From: Flagellimonas hadalis
GTDB taxonomy: Bacteria; Bacteroidota; Bacteroidia; Flavobacteriales; Flavobacteriaceae
Assembly: GCF_007785775.2 (NCBI RefSeq)
Contig: NZ_VNIK02000008.1
Coordinates: forward strand, 1 to 64,000
Reading direction: 5' to 3'
Length of the DNA: 64,000 bases
Of this stretch, positions 49,832 through 59,070 are shown one piece after another. A model generated the notes under the pieces. That model ran no database searches, was not told the origin of the DNA, and saw only the letters and a program-made list of their open reading frames with translations. The position numbers and the translations under genes were made by a program. Each line of letters starts with the position of its first letter. The stretch's first letter is position 1.

Positions 49832-50400
49832 TGCTGGACCAGCTCCTACAGTTCGATAAAGAGCTTTTCCTGTTCCTGAACGGATTGGGAACGGAGGCAT
49901 GGGACGGTTTTTGGATGTTCATGACCACCACCCGTAATTCCGCTCCGCTCTATCTGCTGTTGCTCTACCTTACCTACAAACATTTTGGACTGAAGAAAAC
50001 TGCTGTTGTGTTGGTTTCCATTGCCTTGCTGATCACTTGCACGGACCAGTTGTCCAATTTCTTCAAATATGGTCTGGCCCGGTTACGGCCTTGCCATGAC
50101 CCTGAGGTCAGTACCGTGATGCGATTGGTGAAAAGTTATTGCGGTGGGCAGTTCGGGTATTTTTCGGCCCATGCGGCCAATTCCTTTGGCCCGGCCATTT
50201 TCTTCACCGTTCTTTTTCGCAATAAGGTGAAATACATGGGTTGGATCTTGATGCTTTGGGCCTGTGTTGTGGCCTACAGCCGGATCTATATCGGTGTGCA
50301 CTATCCTTTGGATGTGGTCACCGGGGCTTTGGTCGGGTCTTTCTTCGGATGGGTATTTGCTAGGTTGGCTATATTTGCATTCCAAAAAATAGGTTCATGA
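49831..50400 (+). CDS. PAP2-family membrane phosphatase
   Basis: The 189-aa protein has five to six helices and the three phosphatase motifs: KYGLARLRP (KxxxxxxRP), SAHAANS (in place of PSGH, with Ser and His) and SRIYIGVHYPLD (SRxxxxxHxxxD). It dephosphorylates a lipid such as undecaprenyl pyrophosphate, phosphatidylglycerol phosphate or lipid A on the periplasmic face. The next gene, an ArnT-like glycosyltransferase, overlaps it by four bases, suggesting action on the same lipid carrier. Confidence 0.94.
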   Translation: MLDQLLQFDKELFLFLNGLGTEAWDGFWMFMTTTRNSAPLYLLLLYLTYKHFGLKKTAVVLVSIALLITCTDQLSNFFKYGLARLRPCHDPEVSTVMRLVKSYCGGQFGYFSAHAANSFGPAIFFTVLFRNKVKYMGWILMLWACVVAYSRIYIGVHYPLDVVTGALVGSFFGWVFARLAIFAFQKIGS

Positions 50401-52055
50401 TCTCCACGGCCCGATATTGGTTCTTTATTGCCCTGATTGTATTGGTGTACATCATCGGGATGTTCGTGACCCTCTTCGAGAACGATTCTGCCCAATTCGC
50501 GGTGATGGCCATGCGAATGGTCCAAGAGAATGATTTTTTGAGTCTTTTCAAAGGTCCGGAAGAATATCTGGACAAGCCACACATGCACTATTGGTTGGCA
50601 GCCCTTTCCTATACAATTTTTGGCATCCACGATTGGGCCTACCGCATCCCGGGCATATTGGCCACGTTTTTGGCCGCTTACAGCTGCTACGGACTTGGAA
50701 AATTGCTCTATAACAAGGATGTGGGACGCTTGGCCTCTCTCATATTCATGACCGCACAGACCATAGTGCTGGCCACTATCGATATCCGCACCGATGCCGT
50801 GCTGACCGGTTTCACCATTTTTGCGATATGGCAATTGGCGACTTTTATTGAAAAGGGAACTTTACAGAGTATCGCCTTGGGCGCCTTTGGGGCAGGGATG
50901 GCCTTTTCCACCAAAGGGCAGATTGCCTTGGTGGTCATTGGGATTTCCCTCTTGTGCCATTTGGCCTATACCCGAAAATGGGCACGTTTGCTCAATTGGC
51001 GATTGCTGGTGGCCCTTTTGGTCTTTGGGTTGACCATTTCCCCAATGCTGTATGCCTATTACCATCAATTTGACCTGCATCCGGAAAAGGTGATTCGGGG
51101 CAAGGACCACCGTAGCGGTATCTTCTTCATTTTTTGGGAACAGAGTTTTGAACGGATGAGCGGTGAAGGCGTTGGAAAGAACAGTAGCGATTTCTTTTTC
51201 TTCTTCCACACCTTCTTGTGGGTGTTCTTGCCATGGACCGTTCTGGCATTAATCGGCTATTGGACGCAATTGAAAGCATTTTGGCAAGCCAAATTTGCCC
51301 AGCGTCCACAATTGGAGTTTCTGACCGTTGGTGGCATTTCCATTCTATTCTTTCTGATCAGTTTTGCGCAGTTCAAACTACCGCATTACATCAATATTTT
51401 GATTCCACTCTATGCGGTGATGTCGGCCGCTTTCCTGTTTGGGCTGTATCAACGGGAAAAACAGAAAATGGCCAAGGTGATCCTGGGCATCCAATATTTT
51501 ATATTGGGATTGGTGATCGTCTTTGCGTTGTTGGTCTGTTTCTATGTGTTCCGATTGGAACAATGGTACGGGTATTTGCTTTTGGTGGCCGCACTGGTGT
51601 TGGCGGCCTATTTCATCTTGAAAAAAGAAACGGTCTATGCAAAGATCGTGACGGTTGCCATTCTCAGCTCGGTAGTGTTGAACGGGTTGATGAATGCCCA
51701 TTTCTATCCCAAATTGCTTGAATATCAAGGAGGTTCTACCATGGCGGAAAAGGTGAGGGAGAACAACATTCCGGTGGACAAGATCTATAAGATTTCAGAA
51801 AGGTACTCTTGGTCGTTGGATTTCTACAACAAAAAGCCGGTACAGATTACTTCACTGTCGGAAATAGCCGATAAAAAGGATATTTGGGTCTATGCCACGG
51901 ACGAGGAACTGGAGCAGTTGCGGAAAAATGGGTTCCAATGGGAAGAACAGATCACGGTAGATCAATTCCGGATTACCCGCCTACAGGCCAAATTCCTGAA
52001 CCCGAATACCCGTGAGGGCAAGCTCAACCACATGCATTTGGTTCATTTGGATTGA
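50397..52055 (+). CDS. ArnT-like family 39 glycosyltransferase
   Basis: The 552-aa membrane enzyme has an N-terminal GT39/83 core: the acidic motif FENDSAQFAVMAMRMVQEND after helix 1, DKPHMHYWLAAL and AYRIPGILATFLAAY. About eleven further hydrophobic segments and a soluble C-terminal domain (about 445-552) follow. The family moves a sugar from a polyprenyl phosphate to lipid A or protein on the periplasmic side. The GT2 at 52902 could make the donor. Four-base overlap with PAP2; the last 13 bases overlap the convergent flippase-like gene. Confidence 0.93.
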   Translation: MISTARYWFFIALIVLVYIIGMFVTLFENDSAQFAVMAMRMVQENDFLSLFKGPEEYLDKPHMHYWLAALSYTIFGIHDWAYRIPGILATFLAAYSCYGLGKLLYNKDVGRLASLIFMTAQTIVLATIDIRTDAVLTGFTIFAIWQLATFIEKGTLQSIALGAFGAGMAFSTKGQIALVVIGISLLCHLAYTRKWARLLNWRLLVALLVFGLTISPMLYAYYHQFDLHPEKVIRGKDHRSGIFFIFWEQSFERMSGEGVGKNSSDFFFFFHTFLWVFLPWTVLALIGYWTQLKAFWQAKFAQRPQLEFLTVGGISILFFLISFAQFKLPHYINILIPLYAVMSAAFLFGLYQREKQKMAKVILGIQYFILGLVIVFALLVCFYVFRLEQWYGYLLLVAALVLAAYFILKKETVYAKIVTVAILSSVVLNGLMNAHFYPKLLEYQGGSTMAEKVRENNIPVDKIYKISERYSWSLDFYNKKPVQITSLSEIADKKDIWVYATDEELEQLRKNGFQWEEQITVDQFRITRLQAKFLNPNTREGKLNHMHLVHLD

Positions 52056-52921
52056 TTCGATTCCAGTTCCGGTTTTTTGAAATGGTACGCGATTCCCACA
52101 AAGGAAACGAGGGCCGTAATCAAAAAGAAGGTAAAACTGATACCGATGGATGTGCTCGCGTCCAGTCCCAACCATTTGGCACCATACAGAAAAGTGACTT
52201 CCCGGCTTCCAATGCCACCAATGGTCAATGGAATGACCGACACAATGGACGAGATCAAAAAGACAAAAAGATATTCGATGGCGTCCAGCGTAACCGATAA
52301 TGACTTTAAAATAAAGAGCGCACAGACCAATTGTGCCAATTGCACGAGTGCCGAATACCCAAACGATTTCCAAAAAACGGGAAGGGTAGTGGGAAAGAAC
52401 GATTTGTTCACGAACCAAAACACGACCACACTTGCCGGAATGGCCACCATCAGCAGCCAGAAAAAGGATTGGAGGAATGCATTTTCCGATAATAAGGCAA
52501 GGGCGCAGGCATACACGAACAGCAATAGCATCCCGCTCAACCGGTCCAGCAGCAGACTTGAAACCACTTTTTTGGTACCGGGTTGATAGGCTTTTTGGAC
52601 CACGTAGCCCTTGTAGGCATCCCCACCGATTCCCCCGGGGAGGAAGAGGTTATAGAACATCCCGAGCAGGTACAATTTTAGGTTGCTGGTGTGCGAAAGT
52701 TGGGCTCCTATTTGGTGAAAATAAAGGTTCAGCCTGAATGCGGAGAGTACTTTGGAAACCACAAAGAACAGGAGTGCAAGGAACAGAAAAAGTGGGTCGC
52801 TCTTTCGGAGTGTCTGCAAAACGTCCTTCAGATCTATTTTGGTGAAGATGAAGTAGATCAGCGCTGCACTTACAATGATCTTTAGGACAGTGATTCCCTG
52901 TTTACGCAGCTTTTCCGTCAC
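52043..52921 (-). CDS. Flippase-like membrane protein (UPF0104/LPG synthase TM region)
   Basis: The 292-aa protein has about seven helices of the lysylphosphatidylglycerol-synthase membrane region: FILKIIVSAALIYFIFTKIDL-like start, LYLLGMFYNLFLPGGIGGDAYKGYVV and IPLTIGGIGSREVTFLYGA. The soluble aminoacyl-transferase domain is absent, so it does not make lysyl-lipid. In glycan clusters such proteins are thought to flip lipid intermediates. It overlaps the GT2 gene by 20 bases on the same strand, implying co-translation. Confidence 0.92.
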   Translation of the reverse strand: MTEKLRKQGITVLKIIVSAALIYFIFTKIDLKDVLQTLRKSDPLFLFLALLFFVVSKVLSAFRLNLYFHQIGAQLSHTSNLKLYLLGMFYNLFLPGGIGGDAYKGYVVQKAYQPGTKKVVSSLLLDRLSGMLLLFVYACALALLSENAFLQSFFWLLMVAIPASVVVFWFVNKSFFPTTLPVFWKSFGYSALVQLAQLVCALFILKSLSVTLDAIEYLFVFLISSIVSVIPLTIGGIGSREVTFLYGAKWLGLDASTSIGISFTFFLITALVSFVGIAYHFKKPELESNQSK

Positions 52922-53864
52922 CTATGGTAATTTTTTTGATGCGATAGGGCCGTTTCTGTTGGGATTCGTAGTAGGTGCGTATCAACAGTTCCATCACAAT
53001 ACCGATGGTGAACAATTGGATGCCCCCCAAGATGAACATCATCCCAAAAATGAGCAAGGGCCTGCTGCCGATGTCCTCACCAAACCCAAGTTTCACGATC
53101 AACAGGTAGATGTTGATGAAAATCCCGAGGATGATCAGCAACACCCCGAAAATTCCGAAAAGGTGGATGGGACGTTGGAAATATTTCCGGATGAAGAGCA
53201 ACAACATCATGTCGGCCACCACCTTGAAAACGCGTTCCAGTCCATATTTGGAGACCCCGGCATGGCGCGCATGGTGCTTTACGGGGACCTGCTTGATCTG
53301 CCCGCCTTCCAAAAAAGCCAAAAGCGTGATGAAACGGTGCATTTCCCCATACAGGTTCAGTCCTTTGGCTATATCCCTGGTAAATACCTTCAAGGCACAG
53401 CCATTGTCCTTGATGTCCAGTTTGGTCACCCTTCGCACCAAAAAGTTGGCGATTTTGGAAGGGATTTTCTTCACGAGGGAATCCTTTCGTTTTTGGCGGA
53501 TGCCCGTCACCACATCATATTCTCCGCTCACGGCGTATTCCAGCATGTGCGGAATGTCTGAAGGGTCGTTCTGGAGATCGCCGTCCATGGTGATGATGTA
53601 TTCGCCTTCCGCATAGTCGAGTCCGGCGGCCAGGGCAAGGCTCTGTCCGTAATTTTTTTTCAGTTCGATGAGATGGACCTTGTCATCATCCATATCCTTG
53701 ACCCTTTTTCGGGTCTGGTCCGTGGAAAAGTCGTCCACATACACAATCTGGTAGTGGTATCCTTCAAGACTTTCATGGATCTTTTGGGTGAGAAGGACCA
53801 CATTGTCCTCTTCATTGTATAACGGAACCACTATGGATAAAAGGGAATCGGTGACGGTGCTCAT
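52902..53864 (-). CDS. Polyprenyl-phosphate glycosyltransferase (GT2, DPM1/GtrB type)
   Basis: The 320-aa enzyme has a GT-A domain (LSIVVPLYNEEDNVVLL, IVYVDDFSTDQT, ITMDGDLQNDPSDIP with the DxD site, and VVTGIRQKRKDS) and two C-terminal helices (about 225-250 and 262-290). That layout matches enzymes that attach a sugar to polyprenyl phosphate at the cytoplasmic face. The GT39 enzyme nearby would use such a donor. It precedes the flippase-like gene with a 20-base overlap. Confidence 0.94.
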   Translation of the reverse strand: MSTVTDSLLSIVVPLYNEEDNVVLLTQKIHESLEGYHYQIVYVDDFSTDQTRKRVKDMDDDKVHLIELKKNYGQSLALAAGLDYAEGEYIITMDGDLQNDPSDIPHMLEYAVSGEYDVVTGIRQKRKDSLVKKIPSKIANFLVRRVTKLDIKDNGCALKVFTRDIAKGLNLYGEMHRFITLLAFLEGGQIKQVPVKHHARHAGVSKYGLERVFKVVADMMLLLFIRKYFQRPIHLFGIFGVLLIILGIFINIYLLIVKLGFGEDIGSRPLLIFGMMFILGGIQLFTIGIVMELLIRTYYESQQKRPYRIKKITIGDGKAA

Positions 53865-53899
53865 TTCATTTTTGATCTGTGCAAATTTATCGCTTTTAT

Positions 53900-54961
53900 T
53901 TAAAGTTCCTTGGTAATCTTGTCCAATAGGATTTTGGCCGCATAAAAAGGGGACACTTTGTTCTGCTCGATGTCCTTTAGCAATTCGTTCTGCACCTTGA
54001 TGAAAGCGGGTTTTTGATGGAAAAACTGTTTGAGGTGATCGTCCACGGTCTGAAGGAACCAGTTCTTGTTCTGGTTTTTCCTGTTTTTTTCAAAGAAGCC
54101 ATTTTCCTTGTTCTGGCGTGCAAAATCTTCCACCATGGCCCAGATTTCACGGATACCGGTGTTTTCGGTAGCCGAACATTTCATCACTTTTGGGGTCCAT
54201 CCGTTCTGCTTTGGAGGATATAGGTGCAAGGCCCGTTGAAACTCGGTAACGGCCAGTTTGGCCTTCTCCACATTGCTGCCATCGGCCTTGTTGATGGCGA
54301 TTGCATCCGCCATTTCCATAATGCCCCGTTTGATGCCCTGTAGCTCGTCCCCTGCACCTGATAGCTTCAACAATAAAAAGAAATCCACCATACTGTGCAC
54401 GGCCACCTCGCTCTGGCCCACGCCCACGGTCTCCACCAAGATCACATCGTATCCCGCCGCTTCGCAGAGCATAATGCTCTCACGGGTCTTTTGGGCCACC
54501 CCGCCCAACGAACTTCCCGAAGGGGAGGGCCTGATAAAGGCATTGGGGTCATTGGAAAGGGTCTGCATTCGGGTCTTGTCGCCCAAAATGCTGCCCTTGC
54601 TCAACGAACTGGAGGGGTCCACGGCCAGTACAGCGACCTTTTTGCCCAAACCCGTAAGTGTGGTGCCCAAGGTTTCGATGAACGAGCTCTTGCCCACACC
54701 GGGCACGCCCGTAATCCCCAGCCGGATGCTCTCGACCGGCCTTGAAAGGCATTTTTCCACCACGGCATTGGCTTTTTCAAAATGGGCGGGCTGTGTACTT
54801 TCCAAAAGGGTGATGGCCTTTGCCAATAGGGCCTTGTCTCCCTTGAAGATGCCTTCGGTGAGGGTGTCCACGGAAATTTCCTGCCTGCGGAGGGTTTTGA
54901 TTTTCGACACGGTATCTTCGGGTGTGCTCTTTTTCTTTGCCAAGGGTCGATGCTGGTTCAA
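53900..54961 (-). CDS. meaB: MeaB/ArgK G-protein chaperone of methylmalonyl-CoA mutase
   Basis: The 353-aa SIMIBI GTPase protects and reloads B12-dependent methylmalonyl-CoA mutase. Motifs are GITGVPGVGKSSFIE (Walker A), VLAVDPSSSLSKGSILGDKTRM, RPSPSGSSLGGVA, VILVETVGVGQSEV and NKADGSNV. The start codon is TTG at 54961; an ATG three bases upstream is out of frame and stops at once. The mutase genes are not in the window. Confidence 0.95.
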   Translation of the reverse strand: MNQHRPLAKKKSTPEDTVSKIKTLRRQEISVDTLTEGIFKGDKALLAKAITLLESTQPAHFEKANAVVEKCLSRPVESIRLGITGVPGVGKSSFIETLGTTLTGLGKKVAVLAVDPSSSLSKGSILGDKTRMQTLSNDPNAFIRPSPSGSSLGGVAQKTRESIMLCEAAGYDVILVETVGVGQSEVAVHSMVDFFLLLKLSGAGDELQGIKRGIMEMADAIAINKADGSNVEKAKLAVTEFQRALHLYPPKQNGWTPKVMKCSATENTGIREIWAMVEDFARQNKENGFFEKNRKNQNKNWFLQTVDDHLKQFFHQKPAFIKVQNELLKDIEQNKVSPFYAAKILLDKITKEL

Positions 54962-55141
54962 TTCATCACTAAGGTATAAAGTTTTTGTGGGTTAAAGGGA
55001 ATGGGGGCGGTGCCTTTCTGTGGTCATTTCACAAAAATTTAATACCTATTGTAGGGGACTTCCAAATTCAAATTGGTAACTTTTCAACTCAATGTTCGGT
55101 CATTTTATGGAACCGATACAGAAACCTATAAACTAGATATG

Positions 55142-55567
55142 ATGAAGACAATTTTTGAAAGTAAAGCGACCAATACCGGAGGTAGGGCAGGACATGTGGA
55201 GAGCGAGGACGGCGTATTGGATTTTGATATTTCCATGCCCAATTCCAAAGGAAAGCCCAACCCCAAGTCCACCAATCCCGAGGAACTGTTCGCGGCCGCA
55301 TATTCCACTTGTTTTGCAGGGGCATTGCAGGCCGTGGCCAAGGAACATGGAGTGGACGATCTCGGGGATTTCAACGTGACGGCCACCATAGCCTTCAATA
55401 AAGAAGAGGAAGGATTTTTCCTTGAGGCCACCTTGGATGCCTATTTGCCAACGGTGGATCAAGAGACAGGGGAGGATTTGATCAATGCCGCCCACGAAAT
55501 ATGCCCATACAGCAAAGCGACTAGGGACAATATAACTGTCCACTTGAATCTGATGCTGGACGAATAA
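55142..55567 (+). CDS. Ohr/OsmC-family organic hydroperoxide reductase
   Basis: The 141-aa protein is an Ohr-type peroxidase. The family block NPEELFAAAYSTCFAGALQ holds the peroxidatic Cys, and AHEICPYSKATRDNI the second Cys. The opening TIFESKATNTGGRAGHVESEDG is typical. It detoxifies organic hydroperoxides with lipoyl-thiol reductants. The start is one of two adjacent ATGs (55139 or 55142). No OhrR gene is adjacent. A terminator follows. Confidence 0.95.
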   Translation: MKTIFESKATNTGGRAGHVESEDGVLDFDISMPNSKGKPNPKSTNPEELFAAAYSTCFAGALQAVAKEHGVDDLGDFNVTATIAFNKEEEGFFLEATLDAYLPTVDQETGEDLINAAHEICPYSKATRDNITVHLNLMLDE

Positions 55568-55590
55568 AAAAGCATAACCTGTTCAAAATG

Positions 55591-55623
55591 AATCCTGTCG
55601 GTGAAAATCGGCGGGATTTTTTT
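55591..55623 (+). terminator. Terminator of the Ohr gene
   Basis: AATCCTGTCG (55591-55600) pairs with CGGCGGGATT (55609-55618) with two wobble pairs, followed by a T run. Confidence 0.8.
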
Positions 55624-55718
55624 GTTAAAAATCAGCAAAAAACAACCTATTTTGCAACGTTGCGTTTTTCGCTTCGTCCTTAAGTTGAACAGCTAAACGA
55701 CCAAACATAGAACCGAGC

Positions 55719-56255
55719 TTGTTTCATATTGAACTGGTGGAAAAGTGCAAGGCGAACGATCGTCAGGCACAATTGAAACTGTACCGACAGTACTGTGATG
55801 GTATGTTCGGGGTTGCCATGCGTTTCCTCAAAAATGCGGATGATGCGGAAGATGTGCTCCAAGAATCGTTCATCAAGGCCTTTCAGCGCATACATCAGTT
55901 CAAGGGTGAGGTCACGTTCGGGGCATGGTTGAAACGGATAGTGGTGAACGGGAGCATCGATTTTCTGAAATCAAAACACCAACGGACGGAGGAACTGGAT
56001 GAAAACTATATGCATGTCGCAGAAGAAGATGATTGGTCGGTCGAGGAAAGCATTTCCTTGGAACAGGTAAAAGCAGCGATTGAGGAGTTGCCGGGAAAAT
56101 ATAGGTATGTGGTGCAACTGTTCTTGGTGGAAGGGTATGATCACAGCGAGATCTCCCAGGTATTGGGGATTTCGGACACGGCATCTAGAACCCGGTTGTT
56201 ACGCGGAAAAGCACAATTGAAAGAGAAATTAAAAGATTTGGTATATGGCACATGA
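55719..56255 (+). CDS. ECF-type RNA polymerase sigma factor
   Basis: The 178-aa protein has region 2 (LYRQYCDGMFGVAMRFLKNADDAEDVLQESFIKAFQRIHQFKGE, read in two parts, about 22-65) and region 4 (ELPGKYRYVVQLFLVEGYDHSEISQVLGISDTASRTRLLRGKAQL in two parts, about 125-170). The start is TTG at 55719, the only codon that keeps the first helix. It overlaps the next gene by 11 bases. It heads the operon sigma, membrane anti-sigma and coiled-coil surface protein, and probably controls that operon. Confidence 0.95.
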   Translation: MFHIELVEKCKANDRQAQLKLYRQYCDGMFGVAMRFLKNADDAEDVLQESFIKAFQRIHQFKGEVTFGAWLKRIVVNGSIDFLKSKHQRTEELDENYMHVAEEDDWSVEESISLEQVKAAIEELPGKYRYVVQLFLVEGYDHSEISQVLGISDTASRTRLLRGKAQLKEKLKDLVYGT

Positions 56256-56847
56256 TCTTCGGAAAATGTTCGAAAAGGAAAGGGAGGAGAAACGCTATTC
56301 CATGAAGGATGGCCATGAGGCCCGCTTTCTTGAAAAATTGGATGGACAACTGCCGGCAGGGCCACGGAAAAAGAAAGTTTATACCCTGTGGTTGCAAATA
56401 GCGGCCTCCGTGGTAGTGGCGGTGGGATTGTCCGTGTATTTTATGAAGGGTACCAACAAAGTGGATCTGCCGGATGAAAATGTCATCGTTGTGGATAGAC
56501 AAAACACGAGTGGGCAGGAACAGACCATTTCTCTGGGCGACCTATCCCCCGATTTCAAAAAAATAGAGACCTATTACACCACCAATATCAATCTGCAACT
56601 CTCCGATTTGGAGATGACCGCTGAGAATAAGGAGCTCATGGACAGTTACCTGGAGCGATTGGCGGAACTGAACGACGAATATCAACAGTTGAACAAGGAA
56701 CTGAACGAACTGGGACCCAACGATCAGACCATAAGTGCCTTGATCATGAATCTGCAGCTCAGGTTGCAATTGTTGCAAAAATTAAAAACAAAGTTGAATC
56801 AATTAAAATCATCAAAAAATGAACAGGAATCGTCTCATATTATGTAA
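56245..56847 (+). CDS. Probable membrane anti-sigma factor
   Basis: The 200-aa protein has a charged cytoplasmic N-terminus (about 1-45, HDLRKMFEKEREEKRYSMKDGHE), one membrane span (LWLQIAASVVVAVGLSVYF, about 48-67) and a periplasmic part ending in a long Leu/Gln/Glu coiled coil (about 120-190). Size, topology and overlap with the ECF gene indicate an anti-sigma factor; the N-terminal segment lacks a zinc motif. It also overlaps the next gene by 29 bases. Confidence 0.82.
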   Translation: MAHDLRKMFEKEREEKRYSMKDGHEARFLEKLDGQLPAGPRKKKVYTLWLQIAASVVVAVGLSVYFMKGTNKVDLPDENVIVVDRQNTSGQEQTISLGDLSPDFKKIETYYTTNINLQLSDLEMTAENKELMDSYLERLAELNDEYQQLNKELNELGPNDQTISALIMNLQLRLQLLQKLKTKLNQLKSSKNEQESSHIM

Positions 56848-58258
56848 TGGGTTGCTCTTGCTGCTCGCGGGCTTTGTCTGCCGTGCGCAGGAGAAATCAA
56901 AGACCTACAAGGAAACGTACAGTGTAAACAAGGACACCGAACTGAACCTCAATACCAGCCATGCGGACATTGAGTTTGAAGCTTGGGACAAGGACCAAGT
57001 GGAGATCACCGTGGTGGTGGAACTCGAAGGAGTGGGTGACGAAGAGGCCAAGGCGTATTTTGAAAAGGACCTCGTCAAGATCATGGGGAACAGCAAGGAA
57101 ATTGAGGTGAGCACCAAAGGTGCTGGCCCCTATTTGTACAACTTTAAGGAAATGAATTTCGATTTTCCAGAGATTCCTTCCATTGATCATATCATGGCGA
57201 CCATAGAAATTCCTGAAATGCCAGAGATAGCCGTACTCCCAGAGATTTCTTTCATGGCGACCATGCCACCCATGCCCCCGACCCCTTTTGTGGAGTTTGA
57301 TTATGATGCCTATAAAAAGGACAAGGAAAAGTACTTGAAGGAATGGAAGAAAAAGTTTGACAAGACCTTTGACGAAGAGTACAAAAAACGCTTTGAGGAA
57401 TGGGGCAAGGAGATGGAGGAAATGGCCAAGGATAGGGACAAACACCGGGAAGAAATGGCCAAGCAAAGGGAAGAACTCCAAAAAGAGCGTGAAGAGAAGC
57501 GCAAGGAAATGCAGGAAGACCTTAAGCAGCAGCGTGAGGAACTGAGAAGCCAAAGGGAAGAGATGAGAAAGCAATATGCGGAGGAGGCCAGGACATTGCG
57601 TTCCAGCCCCAATGTATTCTATTTTTCCTCAGATGGGGAGAACAAGGAGTACAAGGTAAAAAAGCGCATCAAGATAAAAATGCCAAAGTACCTCAAACTG
57701 AACATGGACGTGAGGCATGGAGAGGTAAAATTGGCGGCCAATACCAACAACATCAATGCAAGCTTGTCCTACGCAAGCTTGCATGCCCTCACAATTGATG
57801 GAGACAGGACCTATATCCGGGCCTCATATTCCCCTGTTGTTGTCCAGCAATGGAACTACGGGAAATTGAAAACAGACTATTCCGACAAGGTCAGCTTGAA
57901 AGAGGTGGTAGAACTGGACCTCAGTTCGGTTTCCTCCAATGTGGTGATAGGGAAACTGGCCAGTAAGGCATTGGTGAACAACAAGTTCGGGACCCTGAGC
58001 ATCAATATGGTATCCAATGGGTTCAAATCCCTTGATGTTTCCGTGGAAAATGGAGAGTTGGCTTGTAAATTGCCCTCAGCCCCCTTTGTGATCTTTGTGA
58101 ATGAGACCGCATCGGACCTTCAATATCCCAAAACGTTGAAACTGGAAGGTTCTAAAAAATCCGGTACCAATATACTCAGCGGTTACCATGTGAACAAGAA
58201 TGGTGGCAAATCCATCAATATCAATTCCAAGTACAGCGAAGTGGTCCTGAAGGAATAA
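56819..58258 (+). CDS. Exported protein with charged coiled coil and beta repeats (DUF4097-like)
   Basis: The 479-aa product has a signal peptide (RLILCNGLLLLLAGFVCRAQ). After a beta segment (LNTSHADIEFEAWDKDQVEI) comes a Pro/Met/Glu-rich stretch (about 115-160). A long charged helix follows (about 160-262), with repeated KxREELxKxREEK-type heptads. The last 200 residues are a beta-solenoid-like region (LNMDVRHGEVKLAANTNN, SVENGELACKL) resembling DUF4097 adhesin-like proteins. It is exported, possibly surface exposed. It is the last gene of the ECF operon and may be its output. Confidence 0.85.
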   Translation: MNRNRLILCNGLLLLLAGFVCRAQEKSKTYKETYSVNKDTELNLNTSHADIEFEAWDKDQVEITVVVELEGVGDEEAKAYFEKDLVKIMGNSKEIEVSTKGAGPYLYNFKEMNFDFPEIPSIDHIMATIEIPEMPEIAVLPEISFMATMPPMPPTPFVEFDYDAYKKDKEKYLKEWKKKFDKTFDEEYKKRFEEWGKEMEEMAKDRDKHREEMAKQREELQKEREEKRKEMQEDLKQQREELRSQREEMRKQYAEEARTLRSSPNVFYFSSDGENKEYKVKKRIKIKMPKYLKLNMDVRHGEVKLAANTNNINASLSYASLHALTIDGDRTYIRASYSPVVVQQWNYGKLKTDYSDKVSLKEVVELDLSSVSSNVVIGKLASKALVNNKFGTLSINMVSNGFKSLDVSVENGELACKLPSAPFVIFVNETASDLQYPKTLKLEGSKKSGTNILSGYHVNKNGGKSININSKYSEVVLKE

Positions 58259-58377
58259 AATCTTACCATATTCCGAATCCCAAATACTTCTACAACCACT
58301 TTTGGGCCATTTCATCTTATTGCCCACACCAACTCAGCTTTCCTTCCTTTATTTAAAATAGTTTCCTATCACCTGCA

Positions 58378-59070
58378 TCAATGGGTATCCTCTTTCAGGT
58401 ATGATTTGAAATTTTCCTTGAACCGGTTCAATCTGGGAATGGAAACGTTTCTGATATATGAGTTGTCAGGATTTCTTTTTTCGTAATCTTGGTGGTACTC
58501 CTCCGCCCTATAGAATTTGTCAAACTTTTTCACCTCGGTGACAATGGGTCGGTCATACACGTTTTCAGCTTCCAATTGGGCGATATAATCCGTGATGATT
58601 TTCTTCTCAGCTTCGTTTTTATAGAATGCAATGGAGCGGTACTGGGCACCCCTATCCGGTCCCTGTCTGTTCAGGCTGGTGGGATCGTGTGAACCAAAGA
58701 ACACCTGTACCAGTTGGGCAAAAGAGATGATCTTTGGGTCATAGTACACTTCCACAGCCTCCGCATGGGTTGTTTTTCCATAGGAAACCTCTTTATAGGT
58801 CGGGTTTTTCTCGGTTCCGCCCGAATAGCCCGAATAGACTTCCTTGACACCTTTGACACTTTCAAAAATAGCCTCGACACACCAAAAGCAACCACTTGCA
58901 AAATAAGCGGTCTCATAACCTTTCAATTGCTCTGCTGTTAGTTTTACCTCCGCTAAAGCATTTTCTTCAGCTTTTTGGACGGTTTCGGGTTTGTCCGATT
59001 TGTTTTTGGGCTGGCAGCTTGTGGATGCCAGAATAAGGAATAGGAAAAGGGAAGTTCTCACAATGTTCAT
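58378..59070 (-). CDS. msrA: Lipoprotein peptide-methionine (S)-S-oxide reductase
   Basis: The 230-aa enzyme has a lipoprotein signal (TSLFLFLILASTSC, Cys19) and the MsrA domain: AYFASGCFWCVEAIFE (catalytic Cys61), YSGGTEKNPTYKEVSYGKTTHAEAVEVYY and QYRSIAFY. It repairs oxidised methionine in envelope proteins, attached to a membrane by lipid. A short linker (about 20-45) separates the anchor from the domain. The MsrB partner domain is absent. Confidence 0.96.
   Translation of the reverse strand: MNIVRTSLFLFLILASTSCQPKNKSDKPETVQKAEENALAEVKLTAEQLKGYETAYFASGCFWCVEAIFESVKGVKEVYSGYSGGTEKNPTYKEVSYGKTTHAEAVEVYYDPKIISFAQLVQVFFGSHDPTSLNRQGPDRGAQYRSIAFYKNEAEKKIITDYIAQLEAENVYDRPIVTEVKKFDKFYRAEEYHQDYEKRNPDNSYIRNVSIPRLNRFKENFKSYLKEDTH

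Noticed and set aside
56897..57574. Hydrophobic minus-strand frame opposite the coiled-coil protein
   Set aside because: The Leu/Phe-rich composition is what antisense reading of Glu/Lys codons gives; no independent support.
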